A stretch of 47,627 nucleotides of DNA from assembly GCA_022768545.1 (NCBI GenBank), contig JALELV010000058.1, forward strand, positions 1 to 47,627, in the 5' to 3' direction. Under the pieces are notes generated by a model, which was not told the origin of the DNA, made no database searches, and worked only from the letters and a program-made list of their open reading frames with translations. Of this stretch, positions 41,188 through 47,627 are shown one piece after another. The translations under genes and the position numbers were made by a program. How positions within the stretch are numbered: the stretch's first letter is position 1; each line of letters opens with the position of its first letter. Source of the stretch: Oscillospiraceae bacterium. GTDB lineage: Bacteria; Bacillota; Clostridia; Oscillospirales; Ruminococcaceae.

Positions 41188-42582
41188 ATGAAACGCACCG
41201 AAATCAAAAAGATCTACGCCGATCCGGCGTCCTTTGCGGACAGCCGGGTGACGGTGTGCGGTTGGGTCCGCACCATTCGGGACTCCAAGGTTCTGGGGTT
41301 TATCGAGCTCAACGACGGCAGCGGCTTCCAGAGCCTGCAGGTGGTGTTTGAGGACGCAAAGGTAGATAATTTTAAAGAGATCGCCAAATGCAACGTGGGC
41401 ACCGCCCTGGTGGTGACCGGCACCCTGGTGCTTACCCCCGGGGCAAAGCAGCCCTGTGAGGTGCATGCGGAAAAAATCGAGGTAGAGGGTGCCTCCGCTC
41501 CCGACTATCCCCTGCAGAAAAAGCGCCACTCCCTGGAGTATCTGCGCTCCATTGCTCATCTGCGCCCCCGCACCAACACATTCAGCGCAGTTTTCCGCGT
41601 GCGGTCGGTGGCGGCCTACGCCATCCACAAGTTCTTTCAGGAGCGCGGCTTTGTCTACGCCCACAGCCCCATCATCACGGGCAGCGACTGTGAGGGAGCG
41701 GGCGAGATGTTCCGGGTGACCACCCTGGACGATAAAAACCCACCGCTTACTGAGGACGGAGCCGTGGACTACAGCCAGGACTTTTTCGGCAAGCTCACCA
41801 GCCTTTCCGTATCCGGTCAGCTGGAGGCGGAGTGCATGGCCATGGCCTTCGGCAGCGTCTATACTTTCGGCCCCACCTTCCGGGCGGAAAACTCCAACAC
41901 GGCCCGGCACGCCGCAGAGTTTTGGATGATCGAGCCGGAGATCGCCTTTGCCGACCTTGAGGACGACATGGCCCTGGCCACCGACATGATCCAGTCGGTC
42001 ATCTCCTTTGTGCTGGAGCAGTGCCCTCAGGAGATGAAGTTCTTTAACGACTTTTATGACAAGGGCCTGATCGAGCGCCTGGAAAGCCTTGTAAAGGCGG
42101 AGTTTGGGCATGTCACCTATACCGAGGCGATCGAGATCCTGACGAAGCACAAAGACCGTTTTGAATATCCTGTCTACTGGGGCTGCGACCTGCAGACCGA
42201 GCACGAGCGCTTCCTCACCGAGGAGGTTTACAAAAAGCCGGTGTTTGTCACCGACTACCCCAAGGAGATCAAGGCTTTTTACATGCGTCTCAATGACGAC
42301 GGCAAAACCGTCGCCGCCATGGATATGCTGGTGCCCGGCATCGGTGAGATCATCGGCGGCTCCCAGCGTGAGGAGCGCATGGACGTGCTGACCGCCCGTA
42401 TGGCGGAGATGGGGCTCAAGGAGTCCGACTACAGCTGGTATCTGGATCTGCGCCGTTACGGCGGCACCAAGCACGCCGGGTATGGGCTTGGGTTCGAGCG
42501 CCTGATCATGTACATCACGGGTATCTCCAACATCCGCGATGTGCTACCCTTCCCCCGCACCACCGGAACAGCGGAATATTAA
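41188..42582 (+). CDS. asnS: Asparaginyl-tRNA synthetase
   Basis: This 464-residue class IIb synthetase attaches asparagine to its tRNA. It has an N-terminal OB-fold anticodon-binding domain ([25 protein letters not shown] in two blocks, residues 20-44), then the catalytic core with motif 2, [21 protein letters not shown], and motif 3, [15 protein letters not shown]. The length and the insertion around residues 175-195 are normal for AsnRS rather than AspRS. I start it at ATG 41188, six bases after GGAGGG; the open frame runs upstream to 41020 but crosses the promoter. It is followed by a terminator. Confidence 0.96.
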   Translation: MKRTEIKKIYADPASFADSRVTVCGWVRTIRDSKVLGFIELNDGSGFQSLQVVFEDAKVDNFKEIAKCNVGTALVVTGTLVLTPGAKQPCEVHAEKIEVEGASAPDYPLQKKRHSLEYLRSIAHLRPRTNTFSAVFRVRSVAAYAIHKFFQERGFVYAHSPIITGSDCEGAGEMFRVTTLDDKNPPLTEDGAVDYSQDFFGKLTSLSVSGQLEAECMAMAFGSVYTFGPTFRAENSNTARHAAEFWMIEPEIAFADLEDDMALATDMIQSVISFVLEQCPQEMKFFNDFYDKGLIERLESLVKAEFGHVTYTEAIEILTKHKDRFEYPVYWGCDLQTEHERFLTEEVYKKPVFVTDYPKEIKAFYMRLNDDGKTVAAMDMLVPGIGEIIGGSQREERMDVLTARMAEMGLKESDYSWYLDLRRYGGTKHAGYGLGFERLIMYITGISNIRDVLPFPRTTGTAEY

Positions 42583-42616
42583 AAGCAACTGTAAAAAGGC
42601 CGGCGTTCCGGCCTGG

Positions 42617-42652
42617 AAGTGCCCGGTCGGGAAGCCGCCCGGGCACTTTTTG
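42617..42652 (+). terminator. Intrinsic terminator of asnS
   Basis: The arms aagtgcccgg and ccgggcactt (10 bp) enclose twelve bases and are followed by T bases. Confidence 0.8.
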
Positions 42653-42792
42653 CTGTATGAACAAAAGCGGGGTCTGCCGCCGCAAGGCTCTGTCCGCCGC
42701 CTTGCTTTTTCGGCATGTTGCCGCAAGAAAGTGTCCGGAAGGGCTAAAGAAATAGAAAAAGCGATAATAATTGCAGGATTTTAAAATAAAAC

Positions 42793-42821
42793 TTGCAAAT
42801 AAAAAGGGAATAAGCTACAAT
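42793..42821 (+). promoter_or_regulatory. Promoter of the aminotransferase gene
   Basis: TTGCAA (42793-42798) and TACAAT (42816-42821) are spaced by 17 nt. Confidence 0.7.
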
Positions 42822-42907
42822 AACAAGTGTTATACGGGCGAATTTGCATTGTTGTCGCCGGTTTTGGTTAAACTGATGACAGGAAATAAAATGGGGAGGC
42901 AGTTGCC

Positions 42908-44197
42908 ATGGCGTCGTATCAGTCCCTTACAAAGGAAGAACTTCTGCAGGAACGGGAAAAACTCCTGGCAGAATATGAAAGTTATAAGTCCAAAGGGCTC
43001 AAACTGGATATGTCCCGCGGAAAGCCGGGGGCGGAGCAGCTCAACCTCTCTTTGCCCATGCTGGACGCGCTGAATTCCGTCTCCGATTTTACCGCCGAGG
43101 ACGGCACCGACTGCCGCAACTACGGCGTGGTGGACGGCATTCCCGAGGCCAAGCGCCTGATGGCTTCCCTGATGGGAGTGCAGCCCGACGAGGTGATCGT
43201 GGGGGGCAACTCCAGCATGAACATGATGTACGACGCCATTGCCCGCGCCATGACCCACGGCATGTGCGGGGCGGGCAAGCCCTGGATGAAGCAGAACAAG
43301 GTCAAGTTCCTCTGCCCGGTGCCGGGGTATGACCGCCATTTTGCCGTGTGTGAGCACTTCGGCATCGAGATGATCAATATCTCCATGAACGCCGACGGGC
43401 CGGATATGGATGTGGTGGAGAAAATGGTAAACGGAGACGAGGCCGTCAAAGGGATCTGGTGCGTCCCCAAATTTTCCAACCCCAGCGGAATCACCTACTC
43501 CGACGAGGTGGTGCGCCGGTTTGCAAACCTTTCCCCCAAGGCGCCGGACTTCCGCATTTTCTGGGATAACGCCTACTTTATCCACGACCTGTACGAGCCC
43601 CGGGTGGAGCTGCTCAACCTCTTTTCCGAGGCAAAAAAGGCGGGGAAGGAGGATATGGTGCTGATGTTCAGCTCCACCTCCAAGGTGAGCTACCCTGGTG
43701 CGGGCATCGCGGCTTTGGCCGCCTCCCGCAGGAACATCGAGATCATCAAAAAGCAGATGAGCGTGCAGACCATCGGCTACGACAAAATGAGCCAGCTGCG
43801 CCATGCCCGGTACTTTAAGAGTGTGGATTTTGTCCACGAGCATATGAAAAAACACGCGGAGATCCTTCGCCCCAAGTTTGAGCTGGTGCTCTCAGAGATG
43901 GAGAAGGAGCTGGCCCCCCTGGGCATCGCCGAGTGGGAAAAGCCTTTGGGTGGGTATTTTATCTCTCTCAACACCATGAACGGCTGTGCCAAGCAGGTGG
44001 TGGCCCTGTGCCGGGAGGCCGGTGTGGTGCTCACTCCGGCGGGTTCCGCCTACCCCTATAAGCAGGATCCCAACGACTCCAATATCCGCATTGCCCCGTC
44101 CTTTCCCCCCATCGGGGAGCTGGCCGTCACGGCAAAGCTCCTGTGTCTGTGCGTCAAGCTGGCGGCTGCGGAAAAGCTGATCAAGCAGAAAATGTGA
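42908..44197 (+). CDS. Aminotransferase class I/II, aspartate aminotransferase Ic-like
   Basis: This 429-residue PLP enzyme matches the Ic subgroup of aspartate aminotransferases. The opening LKLDMSRGKPGAEQLNLS, the NYGVVDGIPEAK block, KGIWCVPKFSNPSGITYSDE, the WDNAYFIHDL Asp-Tyr pair and the PLP lysine in SSTSKVSYPGAG all agree with it. It likely moves amino groups between aspartate and 2-oxoglutarate, feeding the aspartate-family pathway encoded at 9917-13868. Relatives with other amino acid substrates exist. It starts at ATG 42908 after GGGGAGG and is monocistronic. Confidence 0.9.
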   Translation: MASYQSLTKEELLQEREKLLAEYESYKSKGLKLDMSRGKPGAEQLNLSLPMLDALNSVSDFTAEDGTDCRNYGVVDGIPEAKRLMASLMGVQPDEVIVGGNSSMNMMYDAIARAMTHGMCGAGKPWMKQNKVKFLCPVPGYDRHFAVCEHFGIEMINISMNADGPDMDVVEKMVNGDEAVKGIWCVPKFSNPSGITYSDEVVRRFANLSPKAPDFRIFWDNAYFIHDLYEPRVELLNLFSEAKKAGKEDMVLMFSSTSKVSYPGAGIAALAASRRNIEIIKKQMSVQTIGYDKMSQLRHARYFKSVDFVHEHMKKHAEILRPKFELVLSEMEKELAPLGIAEWEKPLGGYFISLNTMNGCAKQVVALCREAGVVLTPAGSAYPYKQDPNDSNIRIAPSFPPIGELAVTAKLLCLCVKLAAAEKLIKQKM

Positions 44198-44209
44198 GCT
44201 CTTTTAAAA

Positions 44210-44246
44210 AACCTGTCCGAAATGCAAATTTCGGATAGGTTTTTTT
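44210..44246 (+). terminator. Intrinsic terminator of the aminotransferase gene
   Basis: The arms aacctgtccgaaat and atttcggataggtt (14 bp, one G-U pair) with a four-base loop run into a long T tract. Confidence 0.9.
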
Positions 44247-44255
44247 GCGGTAATT

Positions 44256-44264
44256 TGCTATAAT
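44256..44264 (+). promoter_or_regulatory. Extended -10 promoter of purB
   Basis: TGC followed directly by TATAAT (44259-44264) forms an extended -10. No good -35 is visible because the region upstream is the terminator T tract. Confidence 0.6.
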
Positions 44265-44327
44265 GGCCTTAAAAGGCGGCAGAGCCGCCGAGGCCGGAAA
44301 ATCAATTCTGTTCTGGAGGACTGTGAT

Positions 44328-45758
44328 ATGAGAGACAGCTACGAAAGCCCCTTCTGCACCCGCTACGCCAGCCGGGAGATGCAGTATATTTTTTCAAACG
44401 ACTTTAAATTTAAAACCTGGCGGCGGCTCTGGATCGCTCTGGCGAAAGCGGAAAAGGAGCTGGGGCTCGACATCACCGGCGAACAGATTGCGGAACTGGA
44501 GGCCCATGCCGAGGACATCAACTACGATGTGGCCGAGCAGCGAGAGAAGGAATGCCGGCACGACGTGATGAGCCACGTCTATGCCTATGGGGTGCAGTGC
44601 CCAAAGGCCCGGGGCATTATCCACCTGGGGGCCACCTCCTGCTATGTGGGGGACAACACCGATGTGGTGACCATGGACCACGCCCTGCGCCTGGTACGCC
44701 GCAAGCTTATCAACGTAATGGCGCTTTTGGCGGATTTTGCCTTAAAATACAAGGATATGCCCGCACTGGCCTACACCCATCTTCAGCCGGCCCAGCTTAC
44801 CACCGTGGGCAAACGGGCCACCCTCTGGCTCAACGAGCTGCTGATGGACCTGCAGGAGGTGGAGTACCGCATCTCCAACCTGGCTTTGCTGGGTTCCAAG
44901 GGTACCACCGGTACCCAGGCGAGCTTTGTGGAGCTCTTTGACGGCGACGGGGAGAAGATCGACCACCTGGAGGGGCTGATCGCATCCGAGATGGGCTTTG
45001 AGAAGGTGGTGCCGGTCTCAGGGCAGACCTATTCCCGCAAGATGGACAGCCAGGTGCTCTGCGCGCTGGGAGGGATCGCCCAGACTGCCAGCAAGTTTGC
45101 AAACGACCTGCGTATTCTGCAGAACTTTAAAGAGATGGAAGAGCCCTTTGAAAAAAACCAGATCGGCTCCTCCGCCATGCCCTATAAGCGCAACCCCATG
45201 CGAAGCGAGCGCATCTGCGCCCTGGCGCGCTATGTGATGATCGACACGCTGAACCCTGCCTTCACCAGCGCCACCCAGTGGTTTGAGCGCACGCTGGATG
45301 ATTCCGCCAACAAGCGTATCGCCGTGGCGGAGGGCTTTTTGGCGGTGGATTCCATCCTCAACATCATGCTCAATGTCTGCGACGGCCTGGTGGTGTACCC
45401 CAAGGTGGTGCGCCAGCGGGTGATGCGGGAGCTGCCCTTTATGGCGACGGAGAATATCATGATGAGCGCGGTGAAGAAGGGCGGCGATCGGCAGCAGCTG
45501 CACGAAAAGCTGCGGCTGCACTCCATCGCCGCGGGCAGGCGGGTAAAAGAAGAGGGCGAGGACAACGACCTCATCGAGCGGGTGCTGGCGGACCCGGCTT
45601 TTATGCTGAAACGGGAGGACCTGGAGGGCGTCCTGGTGCCGGAACACTTCACGGGACGCAGCGCTGAGCAGACCCAGCGCTTTATCGACGGCTGCATCCG
45701 GCCCATTTTGGAGCAGAACGGGGACATTTTGGGGGAGAAGGCGCAGCTGAGCGTTTGA
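44328..45758 (+). CDS. purB: Adenylosuccinate lyase
   Basis: This 476-residue enzyme removes fumarate from SAICAR and adenylosuccinate in purine synthesis. It has the fumarase/aspartase superfamily signature GSSAMPYKRNPMRSE (about 281-295), the ATSCYVGDNTD and THLQPAQLTTVGKR blocks with the conserved His residues, and the usual all-helical layout. GGAGG precedes ATG 44328. There are no other purine genes nearby, which is common for purB. The type is closest to the longer eukaryote-like purB form found in many Clostridia. Confidence 0.96.
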   Translation: MRDSYESPFCTRYASREMQYIFSNDFKFKTWRRLWIALAKAEKELGLDITGEQIAELEAHAEDINYDVAEQREKECRHDVMSHVYAYGVQCPKARGIIHLGATSCYVGDNTDVVTMDHALRLVRRKLINVMALLADFALKYKDMPALAYTHLQPAQLTTVGKRATLWLNELLMDLQEVEYRISNLALLGSKGTTGTQASFVELFDGDGEKIDHLEGLIASEMGFEKVVPVSGQTYSRKMDSQVLCALGGIAQTASKFANDLRILQNFKEMEEPFEKNQIGSSAMPYKRNPMRSERICALARYVMIDTLNPAFTSATQWFERTLDDSANKRIAVAEGFLAVDSILNIMLNVCDGLVVYPKVVRQRVMRELPFMATENIMMSAVKKGGDRQQLHEKLRLHSIAAGRRVKEEGEDNDLIERVLADPAFMLKREDLEGVLVPEHFTGRSAEQTQRFIDGCIRPILEQNGDILGEKAQLSV

Positions 45759-45780
45759 CCACCCCGTAAAAGGATACCAG

Positions 45781-45810
45781 AAGAGCAGGCGGAAAACGCC
45801 TGCTCTTTCC
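45781..45810 (+). terminator. Hairpin terminator of purB
   Basis: Perfect 11-bp arms (aagagcaggcg and cgcctgctctt) with loop GAAAA; only a short T tract follows. Confidence 0.7.
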
Positions 45811-45840
45811 GCATCGAAAGCAGGCAGAAGGGGGAAAAAG

Positions 45841-46425
45841 ATGGAACAGATCAGAAAAGCGGGAAAGGACGACGTCTCCAGGATCGCGGAAATTCTTATT
45901 TTTACCAAGAGAACGGCCTACCGGCCGATTTTCCAAAATGACCGGGTCTCTTTTGGAGAGATGCAGGTGCTGCCTCTGGCGCAGGCTCTTTTGGAGGATG
46001 AGGCGGCTTTGGGGTGCTACTGGGTTTACGATGACGGTATCGTAAAAGGGCTTGTGCGGATCTCGGGGGACCAGGTGGAGGAGCTGTATGTGGACCCGTT
46101 CTTTCAGGGGGAGGGGGTCGGCTCCCGGCTGCTCTGTTTTGCCGTGGGACAAAAGGGCTGCCGGTTTTTATGGGTGCTGGAGAAAAATAAAAAAGCTGTC
46201 GCCTTTTACCAAAGTCACGGCTTTGCCGGGACGGGGGAACGCAAGCCGCAGGAAGGGACGGAGGAGGAGATCATCCGGATGAAGTGGAGCGGAGACAGGC
46301 CGGGGAATAGCCTTTCCCCCCACGAGGCAGGCCCCCAAAATAGCCGCAGGCTATTTTTTCGGCCATGTGGCCCGTCCTCGGGCCACGGCCATAGAGATCA
46401 GCCGTTTTTTATTGCGCAGCAATAA
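45841..46425 (+). CDS. GNAT family acetyltransferase with an aberrant C-terminal tail
   Basis: The first 149 residues form a normal GNAT domain: IRKAGKDDVSRIAEI at the start, VEELYVDPFFQGEGVGSRLL with the acetyl-CoA loop (about 80-99), NKKAVAFYQSHGF and the closing EEEIIRMKW, where family members usually end. The frame then continues for about 45 residues of Pro/Gly/Arg/Ser-rich sequence that crosses a perfect terminator hairpin (46337-46359). This tail probably arose by loss of the original stop through a rearrangement at about base 46290. Substrate unknown. GGGGGAAA precedes ATG 45841. The core may still be active; the full-length product may be rare because transcription would end before the stop. 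Confidence 0.82.
   Translation: MEQIRKAGKDDVSRIAEILIFTKRTAYRPIFQNDRVSFGEMQVLPLAQALLEDEAALGCYWVYDDGIVKGLVRISGDQVEELYVDPFFQGEGVGSRLLCFAVGQKGCRFLWVLEKNKKAVAFYQSHGFAGTGERKPQEGTEEEIIRMKWSGDRPGNSLSPHEAGPQNSRRLFFRPCGPSSGHGHRDQPFFIAQQ
46337..46359 (+). terminator. Terminator hairpin inside the GNAT reading frame
   Basis: The arms aaaatagcc and ggctatttt (9 bp) around GCA are followed by further T bases. It is inside the open frame, about 66 bases before the stop. Confidence 0.75.
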
Positions 46426-46475
46426 AAAACTGTGTTTTTCCGGCCGGCGGCAGAACGGCCCGTTCCCGACCGAAC
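46361..46475. repeat. Cluster of three palindromes
   Basis: Three hairpin-forming repeats follow each other: gtggcccg/cgggccac (46367-46386), gttttttattgc/gcaataaaaaac (46404-46430) and a cccgttc/gaacggg pair (about 46458-46480). With the terminator just before them they form four hairpins in about 140 bases. Confidence 0.55.
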
Positions 46476-46672
46476 GGGGAAGCGGTGAGGTGCCGCAGGT
46501 TCGGGCGCTTCTTTCCCTGTGTCGGGAAGGTTTGACGGCGGACATGGAGGAAGAAGAGCTTCACGAGCTTGAGGAGATCTTATCCGGTATGCTGAAGCAG
46601 GCGTATCCGGGCCGGGAGGGCTGAACGGGCAGAAAAATCCGTGCCAGGGAAGGGCGGATGGCAAAACAATCC
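46426..46672 (+). other. Interval with a possible gene remnant
   Basis: An open frame (46367-46624) ends in an acidic, helical segment, MEEEELHELEEILSGMLKQAY, that looks like real protein, but its first half is low-complexity and runs through the palindromes. There is no good ribosome binding site. It may be the 3' end of a broken gene or a very short gene starting near 46543. No function is recognised. Confidence 0.35.
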
Positions 46673-46698
46673 TGTAGGTTTGTCAAACATATTGGACA
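46673..46698 (+). repeat. Left terminal inverted repeat of the insertion sequence
   Basis: It starts TGTAGG and ends ACATATTGGACA. The transposase stop codon lies inside it. Confidence 0.7.
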
Positions 46699-47287
46699 GA
46701 GACCTCAGTGGGAGACATCCAGCGGAGGGGCCTCATGGGCAAGTTGTTGGAGCGGCGGTTGTGGACGGCAAGCTGCTTTGCAAAGTCATCCAAGGAATAG
46801 AACGAGCGGCAAGAGTAGAAGCGTTTCTGATCCTCGCGGTGGCTGCGCTCGACCTTGCCGTTGTGGCGCGGCGTGTAAGGACGGATCAGTTTATGCCGGA
46901 TATTCAGTTCGGCGGCCGTTTTTTCAAATAGCGTCGGCAAATTACGCTTGCTGCTTTACGCATAATACGGAACAAGCTCTCCGGACAGCGGGTGTAGCCC
47001 CGCTGCCGCAGCCGGTGCCACAGCTCGATCATGCCCAGTTTGGGATTTCTGCGGCGCATGTCACGAATGAGTTTCAGCTCGGCCTCCATGTGCTGGTTTA
47101 GATGGCTGTGGGGACGTCTGGACTGGCAGGCAAGGGACGCCACGCTTCCGTCCCAGCGCTGCTTCCAGAAATAGATATACGACCGGCTCTTGTTGTACTT
47201 CCGGCTGGCGCGGCTGACGCCGTATTTCTCTGTGTACTTCATTAGGGATTGCCGATAGGCCATGTCTTGTGTTATACTTTTGCTCAT
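46683..47287 (-). pseudogene. Transposase remnant with central deletion and frameshift
   Basis: The N-terminal part (47287 to about 46960) has a helix-turn-helix of the type YGVSRASRKYNKSRSYIYFWKQRW, split here at residues 22-46, and continues to SLFRIMRKAA. The C-terminal part (about 46940 to 46683, another frame) has IRPYTPRHNGKVERSHREDQ, which includes the last part of the DDE integrase core with its Glu. The central catalytic Asp residues are missing, so about 120-150 codons have been deleted between them. It cannot make an active transposase. ATG 47287 follows GGAGA. Confidence 0.8.
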
Positions 47288-47375
47288 GAGGGATATGGTC
47301 TCCTTTCGGGCTGGTTTGGTGTGGTAACTTAACGATAACCCATGAGACCATATCCTTCATTTCTTTTTATTCACG

Positions 47376-47401
47376 TGTCCAATATGTATTGTAGTCCTAC
47401 A
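47376..47401 (-). repeat. Right terminal inverted repeat of the insertion sequence
   Basis: The reverse complement starts TGTAGGACTACAA and ends ACATATTGGACA, matching the left end at 20 of 26 bases. Confidence 0.7.
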
Positions 47402-47432
47402 ATTTTTATTTTCTGTGCATTCTGTTAAGGGC

Positions 47433-47461
47433 TTGACATTCCCTGCTTTTCGCGGTACACT
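47433..47461 (+). promoter_or_regulatory. Promoter of the TetR-type gene
   Basis: Consensus TTGACA (47433-47438) and TACACT (47456-47461) are spaced by 17 nt. The -10 element overlaps the inverted repeat described next. Confidence 0.75.
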
Positions 47462-47492
47462 GTTCCTGTCAGTGTAACTGACAGGAACAGTG
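47458..47492. promoter_or_regulatory. Perfect inverted repeat, probable TetR-family operator
   Basis: The arms cactgttcctgtcagt (47458-47473) and actgacaggaacagtg (47477-47492) are perfect 16-bp repeats around GTA. It spans the -10, the transcription start and the ribosome binding site, an ideal place for autorepression. Confidence 0.7.
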
Positions 47493-47505
47493 GAGGCGAA
47501 CGCAC

Positions 47506-47627
47506 TTGCCGCACGAGGAGCAGAGAGAAAAGAATATCCGGCTGGTCACGGAGGTCGCGCTGGACTGTTTTCTGGCCAACGGGATCGAAAAGACCAAGGT
47601 CGCGGACATCGCGCTGCGCTCCGGGCT
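47506..47627 (+). CDS. TetR-family transcriptional regulator (3' end cut by window)
   Basis: About 41 N-terminal residues are visible. They match the first helices of a TetR DNA-binding domain: a basic start, then LVTEVALDCFLANGIEKTKV and ADIALRSG, the latter being the first helix of the helix-turn-helix. The start is a TTG at 47506, nine bases after GGAGG. The gene has a strong promoter and lies just behind a perfect palindrome. TetR repressors often control an adjacent efflux or catabolic gene, which would lie outside the window. Confidence 0.82.
   Translation, partial: MPHEEQREKNIRLVTEVALDCFLANGIEKTKVADIALRSG

Larger units (their letters stand above)
42583..42907. other. Interval between asnS and the aminotransferase gene
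   Basis: No gene is supported. It holds a small ggccgg/ccggcc hairpin, the asnS terminator, an AT-rich stretch and the promoter at 42793-42821. Confidence 0.55.
46673..47401 (-). mobile_element. Internally deleted insertion sequence, IS481-like
   Basis: A 729-base remnant bounded by imperfect 26-base inverted repeats: 46673-46698 and 47376-47401, identical at 20 of 26 positions, both starting TGTAGG and ending acatattggaca. The transposase lies on the minus strand and lacks its middle. Elements of this type are usually well over 1 kb. No clear target duplication is visible next to the ends. The family name is by resemblance of the protein ends and is not certain. Confidence 0.75.

Overview
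The window looks like a chromosomal segment of a Gram-positive, GC-rich member of the Clostridia, most likely an Oscillospiraceae-type gut anaerobe. The evidence is the gene content (a BofC C-terminal-like protein, a YtvI-like AI-2E family protein, clostridial-type asparaginyl-tRNA synthetase, radical SAM genes, sortase-type surface proteins), strong AGGAGG ribosome binding sites with frequent TTG and GTG starts, and good sigma-A promoters with 17-nt spacers. No rRNA, tRNA, CRISPR array or prophage was seen. The lineage is inferred from gene families, not from a marker search.

Layout. 1-2134: the end of a two-gene chromate transporter operon with a LysR regulator and a small GIY-YIG protein. 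2181-5876: a DUF218 membrane protein, a CBM9-like protein, an AGCS sodium:amino acid symporter and a BofC-like protein. 6164-9580: a class A penicillin-binding protein and, convergent to it, an AI-2E/YtvI-like membrane protein. 9917-13868: the aspartate-family operon ACT protein-hom-thrB-lysC. 13957-16033: an M42 aminopeptidase and a threonine aldolase-like enzyme. 16099-19477: a small unknown gene, a LysR regulator and a large Xaa-Pro aminopeptidase. 19883-25243: a complete branched-chain amino acid ABC operon (livJHMGF) that ends in a CBS-ACT gene. Peptidases, the Liv transporter, the AGCS symporter, aspartate-family synthesis and a later aminotransferase give the first half a strong amino-acid theme.

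25316-31117 is the surface and signalling region: a response regulator-like protein that has lost its phosphorylation site, two tandem acidic surface proteins with NPETG sorting signals, signs of a third lost copy, and an ordinary OmpR-type two-component system behind 11-bp direct repeats. 31216-38700 holds a MATE exporter, a SIS-domain protein, a pair of radical SAM genes, a second MATE exporter and a ZIP metal transporter. 39096-45758 is mostly housekeeping: a small membrane protein, a D,D-carboxypeptidase, asnS, a type Ic-like aminotransferase and purB.

The right end (45841-47627) is accessory in character. A GNAT gene has a foreign-looking tail that reads through a terminator, followed by a cluster of palindromes, an internally deleted insertion sequence with recognisable terminal repeats, and a TetR-type gene cut by the window end behind a perfect 16-bp inverted repeat.

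The best candidates for under-described biology are the tandem surface proteins with their degenerate regulator, the paired radical SAM genes beside a MATE exporter, and an internal ribosome binding site in lysC that predicts a separate regulatory subunit.
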